DNA from: Cellulomonas alba | GTDB taxonomy: Bacteria; Actinomycetota; Actinomycetes; Actinomycetales; Cellulomonadaceae | Reading direction: 5' to 3' | Length of the DNA: 64,000 bases | Assembly (NCBI RefSeq): GCF_030362835.1 | Contig: NZ_JAUCGQ010000002.1 | Span: forward strand, 62,001 to 126,000 | Program-made: the position numbers and the translations under genes | Notes under the pieces: model-generated | Database searches by the model: none | What the model was told of the DNA's origin: nothing | Seen by the model: only the letters and a program-made list of their open reading frames with translations | In this document: in pieces, positions 8,840-17,477 of the stretch | Layout: each line of letters starts with the position of its first letter | How positions within the stretch are numbered: position 1 is the stretch's first letter

Positions 8840-9196
8840 TCACCAGCAGAGGCAGAACGGGTGCCCCGACGGGTCGGCATAGACCTGGAAGCCCTCGTCG
8901 GCGTCCAGGTCGGCCGAGCGCAGCAGGCGGGCGCCGAGCGCGACCGCCTCGTCGTGCGCCGAGCGGATGTCGCGCACGTACAGGTCCACGTGGAGCTGCT
9001 GGGGCTCGCCGTCGGGCCAGTCCGGTGGCACGTGGTCGGGTGCGAGCTGGAAGCCGAGGCGCGGCTTGCCGTCGACGCGGACGGTGTGCCAGTCGTCCTC
9101 CGCCTCGACCTCGCCGCCGAGCAGGCCGGCCCAGAACGCGCTCTCGGCCGCGAGGTCGGCGGTGTCGAAGACGGTGATCTGCTGGGTGATCTCCAT
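8840..9196 (-). CDS. VOC-family (glyoxalase/bleomycin resistance-like) protein
   Basis: A 118-residue single vicinal-oxygen-chelate domain. It has the usual beta-alpha-beta-beta-beta layout, ending in the Y-A-D-P-S-G-H-P-F-C-L-C motif common to the actinobacterial glyoxalase-like group. Function (metal-dependent lyase/dioxygenase versus ligand binding) cannot be assigned. It starts 4 bp after the dinB stop in the same direction and is probably cotranscribed with it. An alternative start about 12 codons upstream would overlap dinB and has no better ribosome-binding site. Confidence 0.75.
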   Translation of the reverse strand: MEITQQITVFDTADLAAESAFWAGLLGGEVEAEDDWHTVRVDGKPRLGFQLAPDHVPPDWPDGEPQQLHVDLYVRDIRSAHDEAVALGARLLRSADLDADEGFQVYADPSGHPFCLCW

Positions 9197-9200
9197 CGGC

Positions 9201-10472
9201 TCATCGTGGCTCGGCGTGCTCGCCGCGGCCATCGGAGGCCGCGACCCCCGGCGCCGAGGGGCGCCGGCCGGGCCTCGCCGTGTGGTCGAGCAGCACGTCG
9301 CGCTCGCGCCCGAGCATGCTCGCGCGCAGCACGGTGCCCGAGCCGAACCGGGCCGCGACCGCGTCGGTCGCGCGGTCGAGCCCGGCCGGGTCCGGGCCGT
9401 CGAGCGGCAGCGCGGGCTGGACCACCGCGTCGGGCTCGAGCCCCGAGAGCGCGACGCCGACCAGGGTGAGCCCGCGCGCGGCGATGAGCGGCGCGGCCGC
9501 GTCGAGCAAGGCCGTCGCCGCTGCGCCCAGCTCGGCACCGGAGGCAGTGGCGAATGCCAACGACCGCGAGCGCGTCGCGCGCGTGTAGTCCGCGAACCGG
9601 AGCCGCAGCACGACGGTGCGGGCCGTCCGGTTGCCCGCGCGCAGCCGACGGCAGACCCGGTCGACGAGCGCGAGCAGTGCGGACCGCACGTGCTCCGCCT
9701 CGTGCGGCCCCGGACCCAGCGCCCGCTGCGCACCGACCGACCCACGCGGCCGGTCCGTCACGAGCCGCACCGGCGTCAGCCCGTGCACGACGGCAAAGAG
9801 GTGGCCGCCGGCCGCCGGCCCGAGGACGCCACGCAGCACGGAGGCCGGCAGCTGCGCGACGTCGCCCGCGGTCTCCAACCCGTAGCCGCGGAGCCTGCGC
9901 GCCGTCACGTCGCCGACCCCCCAGAGCTGCTCGACGGGCAGCGGGTGCAGGAACGCCTCCTCGCGGTCGGGCTCGACGAGCAGCAGCCCGTCGGGCTTCG
10001 CGACCCGGCTCGCCACCTTGGCGAGGAACGGCGTGCGCGCGACGCCGACGGTGATCGGCAGGCCGACGCGGTCGCGCACCTGGGCGCGGACCCGCGCGCC
10101 GATCTCGACGGGCGCGACGTCGATGTGCCGCAGCCCGGCGACGTCGAGGAACGCCTCGTCGATCGAGACCGCCTCGACCTGCGGCGTCGTCTCGCGGAAG
10201 ACGTCGAACACCGCGCGGCTCGCCTCGACGTACGCCTCGAACCGCGGGCGGACCACGATGAGTCCGGGGCACAGACCGCGCGCCTCGCGGATGCCCATCG
10301 GCGTGCGCACGCCGCGGCGTTTGGCCTCGTACGACGCCGCCAGGATGACGCCGCCGCCGACCGCGACCGGGCGCCCGCGGAGGCGCGGGTCGTCGCGCTG
10401 CTCGACCGACGCGTAGAACGCGTCGAGGTCTGCGTGGAGGATCGCGGCGCGGCGGTGGCCCGGCTCGGTCAT
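9201..10472 (-). CDS. dinB: DNA polymerase IV (Y-family translesion polymerase)
   Basis: 423 residues. The palm/fingers carry H-A-D-L-D-A-F-Y-A-S-V-E-Q and S-I-D-E-A-F-L-D-V with the metal-binding acidic residues, followed by a helix-hairpin-helix thumb (L-W-G-V-G-D-V-T-A-R-R-L) and the little-finger domain with the R-S-L-A-F family position. It performs error-prone bypass synthesis on damaged templates. I chose the ATG at 10472; an ATG 9 nt upstream sits inside the LexA box. There is no ribosome-binding site, so the mRNA is likely leaderless. Confidence 0.9.
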   Translation of the reverse strand: MTEPGHRRAAILHADLDAFYASVEQRDDPRLRGRPVAVGGGVILAASYEAKRRGVRTPMGIREARGLCPGLIVVRPRFEAYVEASRAVFDVFRETTPQVEAVSIDEAFLDVAGLRHIDVAPVEIGARVRAQVRDRVGLPITVGVARTPFLAKVASRVAKPDGLLLVEPDREEAFLHPLPVEQLWGVGDVTARRLRGYGLETAGDVAQLPASVLRGVLGPAAGGHLFAVVHGLTPVRLVTDRPRGSVGAQRALGPGPHEAEHVRSALLALVDRVCRRLRAGNRTARTVVLRLRFADYTRATRSRSLAFATASGAELGAAATALLDAAAPLIAARGLTLVGVALSGLEPDAVVQPALPLDGPDPAGLDRATDAVAARFGSGTVLRASMLGRERDVLLDHTARPGRRPSAPGVAASDGRGEHAEPR

Positions 10473-10487
10473 GGAACACATGTTCGA
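10472..10487 (-). promoter_or_regulatory. LexA (SOS) box overlapping the dinB start
   Basis: Read on the coding strand this is TCGAAC-ATGT-GTTCCA, 11 of 12 positions of the actinobacterial consensus TCGAAC-N4-GTTCGA. It touches the dinB start codon, so LexA binding would block initiation directly. This fits damage-inducible expression. Confidence 0.75.
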
Positions 10488-10555
10488 TCACGGGTCCGAC
10501 ATCCCGCGAATTCACCCGTCCCGCCGCGCCGGAGAGGCCCCCGGTGCGCGAGTCG

Positions 10556-10588
10556 TGACGCCGCGATGACGCCGCGGTGATGCGACGT
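10556..10588 (+). promoter_or_regulatory. Three 11-bp direct repeats, SARP-type activator site candidate
   Basis: TGACGCCGCGA (10556-10566), TGACGCCGCGG (10567-10577) and the diverged TGATGCGACGT (10578-10588) lie head to tail, 48 bp before the first gene of the injection-system operon. An 11-bp period, one helical turn, is the known spacing of SARP regulator heptamer sites. A SARP gene lies at the far end of the cluster. No convincing -10 was found downstream. Confidence 0.5.
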
Positions 10589-10635
10589 CCGAACGATCGG
10601 TGCCAGGTCTCGTCGGCTCGCGAAGGGGGTGGACC

Positions 10636-11382
10636 GTGGACGATGCGGATGCCGCGCTGCTGCGGCTCGCGGACCCCGCGCAGCGCGCGTCGCTGCTCGG
10701 CTCCGACGACCTCCTGCAGGTCGCGCTGGCGAGCTACGCGCTCGACGAGGGCTCCGTCGTCGGCGCGACCACGGCCGTGTTCGACCGCGTCGACCTGACC
10801 GTCACCCTCGTGACCGACGTCCAGGCGACCTACCGGTGGGGCCGCGCGACGGACCCGCTCGCGACCGAGGGCACGGCCACCCTGAGCGGCCTCGCCGCGC
10901 CGCAGGCCGGCGCCGACGCCGTGTGGACGGGCAGCGTCGTCGTGCGGACCTCGGGCGGCGACGGCCTCATCACCGTCGCCGACCCCAGCGACGCGGGACG
11001 CACGCCCGACGGCATCGACCACCTCGGCGTGGGCCTGACGTTCTCGGCGCCGCCGGCGGTGCTGCCCGCGACACCGCCCCTCGTGCTGCCGGTGGTGGTG
11101 GCCTTCCTCGTGGCCGCGACGGGGGAGGGCCCGATCTCGCTGCTGCGCCGCACCGACGCGGCACGGCGTGCGGCCGCGCGCTACCCGGTCCTGCCGCCGC
11201 CGGCGGTGGCGCCGCTGCGCACGCGCGAGCGGTGCGTGTGCTGGGTGCTGCCCGCGACGGCGTTCGACGACGACGGCTGGCCGGGCGGCGGCGCCGGCAC
11301 GCCGGCACAGCAGCGCGCCGCCCGCCTCGCCGCCGCGCGCGGCTGGCTGACCACGCAGGGCGTCGCCCTCGTCACGACCTGA
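10636..11382 (+). CDS. First protein of the contractile injection operon, function unknown
   Basis: A 248-residue protein, GTG start after AAGGGGGTGG. The N-terminal D-D-A-D-A-A-L-L-R-L-A-D-P-A-Q-R-A-S is helical, followed by a beta-rich part and a C-terminal Ala-rich helix. No family recognised. Its position directly before the sheath gene is where phage clusters carry tail-terminator/completion proteins and some injection-system clusters carry cap proteins, so a cap or terminator role is possible but unproven. It is separated from the sheath gene by 32 bp. Confidence 0.65.
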   Translation: MDDADAALLRLADPAQRASLLGSDDLLQVALASYALDEGSVVGATTAVFDRVDLTVTLVTDVQATYRWGRATDPLATEGTATLSGLAAPQAGADAVWTGSVVVRTSGGDGLITVADPSDAGRTPDGIDHLGVGLTFSAPPAVLPATPPLVLPVVVAFLVAATGEGPISLLRRTDAARRAAARYPVLPPPAVAPLRTRERCVCWVLPATAFDDDGWPGGGAGTPAQQRAARLAAARGWLTTQGVALVTT

Positions 11383-11414
11383 GCTGTCCCCGTCCCGGAT
11401 CCCGTGGAGGACCG

Positions 11415-12569
11415 ATGACCACCCTGCTCCAGCCCGCGTTCCCGTTCGTGAGCGTCGTGATCGACACGAGCGCGCTGCTGCCCGTCGCGCAGCGTGCGCC
11501 CGGCGTCGTCGCCGTCGTCGGCCTCGCCGACGACACCGCGGCGACCCCCGCGAACACCCCCGTGGTCGTGACCGACCACGACTCCGTCATGGCCGCGTTC
11601 GGCAAGGGCACCGACCCGACGACCCTGACCCAGAGCCTCGACCTCGTGCTCCAGCAGGACCCGATGCCGAGCAAGGTCTACGGCGTCCGCACGGACAGCA
11701 CGAAGAACTACGGCGCGGCGCTCTCGAGCCTCGAGGCCGCCGACGACGTGACGTTCGTCTGCCTCGCGGCCGAGTACAACGTCGGCACGGGCGGCGGGAC
11801 GCCGACCAACCTGCGCGCGCTGCTGGCGCACGTCGAGCAGATGTCGGCGGCGGGGAACAAGCGCATCGCCGTCGCGGCGATCGACCCGACCGTCGCGAAG
11901 TCCGGCACGTACGCGACCGCGCAGCTCACCGCCTACGCGAACGTGATGAGCGACGACGGCCGCATGGTCCTCGTCGCAGCCCGAGGCGCCGACGCGGACC
12001 CCGCGGCCGCCGCGATGGGCGCGATCGCCGGGTACTCGCCGAGCACGAGCGTCGTGCTCAAGCAGGTCCGCGGGTTCCACATGCCGGTGACGGGCCAGTT
12101 CTCGCCGGCGGAGATCGGCGCGCTCGCGGGCGCCGGCGTCATCCCCGTCATCGACCCGGCGCTGATCCCGGGCACCGGCCTGTACTTCGGCGACGGCGGA
12201 ACGTTCACGTCCGACGCGACGCGCAGCTACGTCGACATCGTGCGCGTGCTCGACGACATCGAGTTCCGGCTGCGTGCGGGGCTGATCGGCACGGTCGGCG
12301 CGAGCCGCATCACCAAGGCCGGGCTGACGTCGATCCGCATGCGCGTCGAGGGCATCCTCGGCCCGCTCCAGCGGGCGGCCGTCATCGACGACTTCTCCGT
12401 GCAGATCCCGGTGCTCGACATCCTCTCGATCCCCGAGAGCGCCCGCAGCGCCGCCGACACGGCGACCGTCGTCACCGCCCGCAGCACCCGCCAGGTCGAC
12501 GTGCTGCTGAGCATCACGTACGGCCCCGCCGTGCACCGGCTCAACGTCACGCTCGCGCCCAAGTTCTGA
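11415..12569 (+). CDS. Contractile tail sheath protein
   Basis: A 384-residue sheath subunit, near the minimal length of R-pyocin and Photorhabdus virulence cassette sheaths. The N-terminus has the handshake-strand and A-P-G-V-V-A-V-V-G pattern. The middle carries a subtilisin-like sheath fold (I-A-V-A-A-I-D-P, M-V-L-V-A-A-R-G-A-D). The C-terminal portion with Y-V-D-I-V-R-V-L-D-D-I-E and a final beta strand ending N-V-T-L-A-P-K-F is the conserved sheath C-domain. Polymerised around the tube, it contracts to drive the spike. It is followed at 15 bp by the tube gene. Confidence 0.8.
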   Translation: MTTLLQPAFPFVSVVIDTSALLPVAQRAPGVVAVVGLADDTAATPANTPVVVTDHDSVMAAFGKGTDPTTLTQSLDLVLQQDPMPSKVYGVRTDSTKNYGAALSSLEAADDVTFVCLAAEYNVGTGGGTPTNLRALLAHVEQMSAAGNKRIAVAAIDPTVAKSGTYATAQLTAYANVMSDDGRMVLVAARGADADPAAAAMGAIAGYSPSTSVVLKQVRGFHMPVTGQFSPAEIGALAGAGVIPVIDPALIPGTGLYFGDGGTFTSDATRSYVDIVRVLDDIEFRLRAGLIGTVGASRITKAGLTSIRMRVEGILGPLQRAAVIDDFSVQIPVLDILSIPESARSAADTATVVTARSTRQVDVLLSITYGPAVHRLNVTLAPKF

Positions 12570-12584
12570 CCTCAGGAGACCACC

Positions 12585-13046
12585 GTGTCCGTCACACCCA
12601 CCGAGTGGAACACCCGGCTGACCGTGCACTACACCGACCCGAACGGCGTCGAGCACCAGATCAGCCCCGTCACGTCGTTCACCCCGACGTTCTCCACGAC
12701 CGCCGAGGCGCTGCACAGCATCGAGCGCACGCACGTCGGCGTCGTGTACTCGCCCCAGGCGCTGACGTTCTCGCTCACCGTGCCGGTGATCGGCGACGCG
12801 GCCGCCAAGCTGACGGCGATCGCGCTGCAGGGCCAGCGGTTCAGCGTCTCGCTGATGGAGGCGAGCGGCGACGACTGGTCGTTCTCGACGCTGCTGCTCG
12901 CCGAGTGCATCATCACGAGCGCGAGCCCGACGCCGGCGTCGATCAGCGGCGTGCCGCAGGCGCAGTTCTCCGGCTTCTCGCTGCACGTCGAGGCGACCGA
13001 CTCCGCGAACACCAAGACGGTGTCGCCGCCGCAGTCCGGCAGCTGA
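12585..13046 (+). CDS. Tail tube protein
   Basis: A 153-residue beta-rich protein directly after the sheath gene, the canonical tube position. Its length matches Hcp-like/gp19-like tube subunits. Alternating strand patterns and a T-F-S-L-T-V-P-V-I-G-D centre fit a tube beta-barrel. Stacked hexameric rings would form the rigid inner tube. The GTG start follows CAGGAG. Assigned from position plus predicted fold, not from a sharp motif. Confidence 0.65.
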   Translation: MSVTPTEWNTRLTVHYTDPNGVEHQISPVTSFTPTFSTTAEALHSIERTHVGVVYSPQALTFSLTVPVIGDAAAKLTAIALQGQRFSVSLMEASGDDWSFSTLLLAECIITSASPTPASISGVPQAQFSGFSLHVEATDSANTKTVSPPQSGS

Positions 13047-13048
13047 CC

Positions 13049-13297
13049 GTGACTCTCGCGCCGCAGGCGGGGCCGACGGTCGTCCAGCGGACCGGCCTCG
13101 CGCTGGTCCACGAGGGCGAGCTCGTCGTGCCCGCACAGGGCTCCGAGGCGGTCCTCTCGGTGCTCAACGGCGACGGGACGCTCGTGCTCGAGTTCCCGAT
13201 CACGGTCGAGGTGCGCGTCCTCCCGGCGTGCGACCCCGACCAGCACGCCGACCGCACGCTCGACCGCCTGACCCGCGCCTTGGAGGGGCTGGCATGA
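13049..13297 (+). CDS. Small protein between tube and putative cargo, unknown
   Basis: An 82-residue protein with GTG start 2 bp after the tube gene stop. It is acidic, beta-rich at first (V-L-V-H-E-G-E-L-V-V-P-A-Q-G-S) and helical at the end. Phages place the tail assembly chaperone between tube and tape measure, so a chaperone or adaptor is plausible by position. No family recognised. Its stop overlaps the next ATG. Confidence 0.55.
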   Translation: MTLAPQAGPTVVQRTGLALVHEGELVVPAQGSEAVLSVLNGDGTLVLEFPITVEVRVLPACDPDQHADRTLDRLTRALEGLA

Positions 13298-16215
13298 CGA
13301 CCCTGCGCTTCCCGACCCGCGTGGTGCTGACCGTCGCGGACGACCGGCTCGACGACGACCTCGTCGCGCTCGCGGTCGACGCGGCGGACGCAGCCCTCAC
13401 GCGGGCGGTGCGGCGCGCCGGGGCGCTCGACGTCGTGCGGACGTCGGCGGCCGAGCCGGGGGACGTGCGGGTCGGCGTCGAGCTGCGCGGGGACCCGCTG
13501 CCCGAGACCGTCGACGCGGCGCTGCGGCGTGGGCTCGGCGCGCTCGCGACGGCCCGTGCGGCCGCGCTCGCGGCGGTGCCGACGCCGCGCGGCCGATCGG
13601 ATGCGGCCCGCGGGCCGTCGGGCGAGTCGGCGAGCGAGCGGGCGGCCGAGCAGCTCGACCCCGACCTGCTGCTCGGCGGCTTCGCGGCCGTCGACGACGC
13701 CTACCTCGTGGCGAGCTACGACGAGGGCGGTCGACGCGTGGCGCTGCCGATCGGCGGCAGCGGCCGGGGGGACGAGCGTGCGCGGACGGGTGCGGTCCAG
13801 CAGGTCCGCGTGCAGCTCGTCGTGATCCGCAGCGTGGCGGAGCTGGAGGCGCGCCTGCGCGACCGGTACGGAGACGCGGTGCCGAGCCGCGTCGTCGTGC
13901 TCTCGGGGCTCGACAGCGGCGCCGCCGTGCTGACGCTCGTCCGGTGGCGGAACGGCGCGGTCGCGGAGCGCGAGGGCATGGGGACGCTCGCGATGTACCA
14001 GCCGCCCACGGGCGCCGGCGCGGGGCGGTGGCGGCAGACCTCGCTCCTCGACCTGACCCAGATCTCGTTCGCCGGCCGGGCGGACGACGAGGCCGAGCGC
14101 ACGCGCTGGCGCATCCGGATGCTGCTGCAGCTCGCGCGGAGCCGTGGCGCCGACGGCATCCCCGAGGCGGACCTCCGCCAGGCGGCCGCGCTGGTGGTGG
14201 CGACGATGCCCCAGGTCGCGCCGATCACGTCGTACTACTGGATCGAGGGCAGCGCGTTCGCGGCGCAGCTCATGGAGGTCGACCAGCCGCCGCAGCTCAC
14301 CGACACGCTGCCGGTCGTCGCGTTCGTCGAGCAGGTCGCGACCGACGTCACCACGCCCGAGGAGCACGCCACGCCGGCGCTGCCGCTGGGGGAGCTCACG
14401 TTCGGGTTCGACCCCGACGTCGCGCGCCCGTTCCTCGCCGAGCCGCCCGTAGAGTTCTGGCCGCTCGGCGTCGGCGCGCGGCTCGAGCACCTGATCGGGG
14501 AGATCGCGGCGATCCTCGGGATGCCTGCCGGCAGGTTCCCCGGCATGTTCCTGCTTGCGGCGCTCGTGCGGATCGGCCAGATCGCGGCGGGCGTCGGCGC
14601 GATCGTGGCGACGGGCGAGGGCACCCCGGCCGACAGCCCGCGGCTCGCCCGGCTCCGCACGGCGATCTCGGCGTACGAGCCGATGACGCGCCTCGAGCTG
14701 CTGTACACCGCCCTGGTCGCCGGCGCAGACGAGGGCGGCACCGCGCCGCCGCCGCTGCGGCACAACAGCGCGAGCTGGCTGCTGCACTTCTACGAGGAGT
14801 ACTTCTCGCGGCGCGACGGCTCCGTCCGCGACCTGTTCGTGGCCGCGTGCCAGGACCAGCTCCTCGACGTGCTCGAGACGAGCCACCGCGAGCTCGTCCA
14901 GCGCCGCCGCAACCTCTCGGCCTACCTCCGGCTGACGCGCGTGCTCGTGCTGCTGCTGCTCGTCGACGACGTCGAGCTCTCCGAGCTCCGCCGGCTCCTC
15001 GTCGAGCGGATCGACCAGGAGCGCGCCGAGCAGGTCGTCGACGTCGCCGTGCCCGGCGCCGGCCCGCTCGAGCAGTGGTGGTCGTCGACCTCGGTGGTGC
15101 TGGGGTCGCTCGGGCACGTCGAGACCGGACCGGTCCCGGTGACGGGACGCGGGTCGCTGCGCCGCACGCGGGACGGGTGGCAGGTGCAGGACAGCGTCGG
15201 GCGCTGGTGGACGCGCGGCGACCTCGAGGCCGTCATCGCGGGCGGGCGGCAGGAGGCGTTCGCGGTCGACCCGTTCCTCGAGAAGCTCGCCGACCTCGAC
15301 GACGTGATCGAGCGGATGCGCACCGTGGGCGCGGACGGCCTGGAGGACGAGTTCGGCCGCCTGCTCGACGAGCTGCGCAGCGAGAACGAGGACAAGACGC
15401 GCGACGTCCGGGGCGACCGCGACATCGCGTTCGGCCTCGCCGCGGTCTCCGAGGCGCCGCGCAGCGAGCTCGGCGGCCAGCTCTCGGGCATCCACGAGCT
15501 CGCCGACCACGAGCTGCGGCCGCTGTTCACCGGGCCGTCCGCCGAGGTGTACGACACGGGTCTGCGCGCGCTCATCGGCGTCGAGCTCGGCAAGGCGGCG
15601 TTCCTCGAGTTCATCAACGTGGTCGGGCTCGTCGCGCTCGCGATCGTGTGCCCCGAGGCCGCGCTCGTCATCGGCGCGGTCCAGGCCGTCGACGCCGTGG
15701 ACACCGCGCTCGAGCACCGGGGGATCCAGCGCGCGATGCTCGGCGGCGACCGGATCATCACGCACGCGCAGGCCGAGGCCGAGCTGTGGGGCGCGGCGAT
15801 CGGCGCGGCGCTCGTGTTCGTGCCCGAGGTGCCCGGCCTGCTGCGCGGGACCGCGCGCGGCGTCGGCGCCGTGGTCCGTGGCGAGGCGCGCGAGGCGGTC
15901 GCGACGGCGGGGCGCGAGGTCGCCGAGAACATGGCCCGCCACATCGCCGAGCTCGCGGCCCGCGACCTCGTGGTGACGTTCGCGCGCGAGTGCCTGCAGG
16001 GGTACCTGCTGAACCTCGTCATCAACGCGGCCATCCAGCGGTTCGCGCAGACGATCGCGCGCGAGGTCGAGGTCACGGGGCACGCGTCGCTCGGCGACAT
16101 CACGCGGCTCGTCGGCGACGCCATCGCCGGACCGGCACCGGTGACGCCGGCCCCGGCCCAGGGCGCGGGCGGCGCCGGCGGCGGCGCCGGCGGGATCACG
16201 CAGGTGACGCCATGA
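13294..16215 (+). CDS. Large tail-cluster protein with membrane-like C-terminal segments; tape-measure position, candidate cargo
   Basis: A 973-residue protein. Residues 1-100 are a mixed alpha/beta domain. The middle is largely helical with an R-L-T-R-V-L-V-L-L-L-L-V stretch. About residues 769-805 (I-N-V-V-G-L-V-A-L-A-I-V-C-P-E-A-A-L-V-I), 827-852 and 888-914 are hydrophobic. The last 50 residues are a Gly/Ala/Pro-rich tail. The hydrophobic region with surrounding R-x-I-x-x-A-x-A-E-A-E-L resembles segments preceding toxin domains in polymorphic toxins (from memory of the pattern, not a search). It sits where phages encode tape measures but lacks long coiled-coil repeats. ATGA overlap with both neighbours implies coupled translation. 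Confidence 0.6.
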   Translation: MTTLRFPTRVVLTVADDRLDDDLVALAVDAADAALTRAVRRAGALDVVRTSAAEPGDVRVGVELRGDPLPETVDAALRRGLGALATARAAALAAVPTPRGRSDAARGPSGESASERAAEQLDPDLLLGGFAAVDDAYLVASYDEGGRRVALPIGGSGRGDERARTGAVQQVRVQLVVIRSVAELEARLRDRYGDAVPSRVVVLSGLDSGAAVLTLVRWRNGAVAEREGMGTLAMYQPPTGAGAGRWRQTSLLDLTQISFAGRADDEAERTRWRIRMLLQLARSRGADGIPEADLRQAAALVVATMPQVAPITSYYWIEGSAFAAQLMEVDQPPQLTDTLPVVAFVEQVATDVTTPEEHATPALPLGELTFGFDPDVARPFLAEPPVEFWPLGVGARLEHLIGEIAAILGMPAGRFPGMFLLAALVRIGQIAAGVGAIVATGEGTPADSPRLARLRTAISAYEPMTRLELLYTALVAGADEGGTAPPPLRHNSASWLLHFYEEYFSRRDGSVRDLFVAACQDQLLDVLETSHRELVQRRRNLSAYLRLTRVLVLLLLVDDVELSELRRLLVERIDQERAEQVVDVAVPGAGPLEQWWSSTSVVLGSLGHVETGPVPVTGRGSLRRTRDGWQVQDSVGRWWTRGDLEAVIAGGRQEAFAVDPFLEKLADLDDVIERMRTVGADGLEDEFGRLLDELRSENEDKTRDVRGDRDIAFGLAAVSEAPRSELGGQLSGIHELADHELRPLFTGPSAEVYDTGLRALIGVELGKAAFLEFINVVGLVALAIVCPEAALVIGAVQAVDAVDTALEHRGIQRAMLGGDRIITHAQAEAELWGAAIGAALVFVPEVPGLLRGTARGVGAVVRGEAREAVATAGREVAENMARHIAELAARDLVVTFARECLQGYLLNLVINAAIQRFAQTIAREVEVTGHASLGDITRLVGDAIAGPAPVTPAPAQGAGGAGGGAGGITQVTP

Positions 16216-17477
16216 CCGTGCTCGAGCACCTGACCCCCGAGGCGGTCGAGACCGTGGTGCGCAGCCACCCGCGCCTGTCGGCCGCGGTCGCGGAGATCGC
16301 GGGCCGCACGGGCCTGCCGGAGGACGTGGTGCGCTCGCACCTCACCGAGTCGCTGCGCGAGTCGCTCGAGCGGCTCGGCGAGGCGTACGTCGGCCACACG
16401 ACGGAGACGATCACCGCGATCGAGGGCCTGCGCCGGGAGATCGACGCGTTCTACGACCGCGTGCTGACCGGCGGCGACCCGAACCCGAGCGTCGAGCACC
16501 TGCAGGACCTGTTCCGCCAGCTGCACGACAAGGCCCGCGACCTGAGCGACCCCCAGACGTGGGCCAACGAGCAGCCCGCGACGCCGGTCGAGCCCGCGCA
16601 CCCGCCGGTCGAGCCCGTGACGCCGCCCGTCGAGCCGGCCCGGGCTCAGGACGGACCCGTGGACGTGGCCGACCCCACCGCCGAGGCGCCCACCCTCGAG
16701 CCCGAGCCGGCCGCCGCCGCCGTCGAGCGCGCCCGCGCGATCGAGACCCTGCGCGGCCACGCGCGCGAGCAGGTCGAGGCGATCGAGGCCGAGATCCGCG
16801 CGAGCGACGCGGCGAGCTCGGCGACCCAGCAGCAGATCATCGACCTGAACCGCGAGCTGTCCCGGCGCGGTGTCGACGTGGCGCTGCTCCGCGACCCGCG
16901 GTACGTCGAGCGGTTGTCGCCCGAGCTGCGGGCCCTCGCGGAGCGCCGCGCCGATCTGATCGACGAGAACAAGGCTCGCGTGCTGGACCGGCGTCAGCTC
17001 GGCGAGCGGGCAGCCACGTGGCGCCGAGCGGTCGGCTCGGACCTCGTCGCGCGGCGGTACCTCGAGCTGCGGAGGCGGACGCCGGACCGCGCCGCCCGGC
17101 AGCGTTCGGCGGCGGTGGCGGCGGACATCCTCGGCGTCCCGAACACCGAGCTCAACCCGACCCGGCCCGACCACATCGTCCCCGTCCTGGAGGTCGTCGG
17201 GATGGACAACTTCGTGCTGCTCCCCGACGACGTCGCGCTCGGGATCCTGAACGACCCGGCCTACATCGACCACCTCAACGAGAGCGCGAACTCCTCGAAG
17301 AGCGACTGGGCCTGGGACGACTGGCCGCAGTGGCAGAACCACGGCGTCGACCCGATCCTGCGTGCGGACCGCATCGCGCGCTCCGCGGAGATCCGCGCGG
17401 AGATCCGGCAGCGGATCCAGACCGCGGTCAGTCGCCTGGTCGGCTCGGGGAACCTCCCGCCGGTGGTGACGCCATGA
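16212..17477 (+). CDS. Predicted HNH-type nuclease in the injection-system operon (candidate effector)
   Basis: 421 residues. Residues 1-125 are helical; about 125-180 is a Pro/Glu/Val-rich linker (P-V-E-P-A-H-P-P-V-E-P repeats); 180-270 is coiled-coil-like with Q-Q-Q-I-I-D-L-N-R-E-L-S. The C-terminal domain has D320-H321-I-V-P, then D-N-F-V-L-L, an N-D-P-A-Y-I turn and N360-S-S-K363 before W-A-W-D-D-W. This D-H-x-V-P plus N-S-S-K layout is seen in HNH-fold nuclease toxins. It would cut DNA of a target cell if delivered. No immunity gene is obvious. It overlaps both neighbours by 4 bp. Confidence 0.65.
   Translation: MTVLEHLTPEAVETVVRSHPRLSAAVAEIAGRTGLPEDVVRSHLTESLRESLERLGEAYVGHTTETITAIEGLRREIDAFYDRVLTGGDPNPSVEHLQDLFRQLHDKARDLSDPQTWANEQPATPVEPAHPPVEPVTPPVEPARAQDGPVDVADPTAEAPTLEPEPAAAAVERARAIETLRGHAREQVEAIEAEIRASDAASSATQQQIIDLNRELSRRGVDVALLRDPRYVERLSPELRALAERRADLIDENKARVLDRRQLGERAATWRRAVGSDLVARRYLELRRRTPDRAARQRSAAVAADILGVPNTELNPTRPDHIVPVLEVVGMDNFVLLPDDVALGILNDPAYIDHLNESANSSKSDWAWDDWPQWQNHGVDPILRADRIARSAEIRAEIRQRIQTAVSRLVGSGNLPPVVTP

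Noticed and set aside
13294-16215. Confident tape-measure assignment
   Set aside because: Position fits, but the N-terminal third is alpha/beta and the protein lacks the long coiled-coil pattern of tape measures, so the role is left open.
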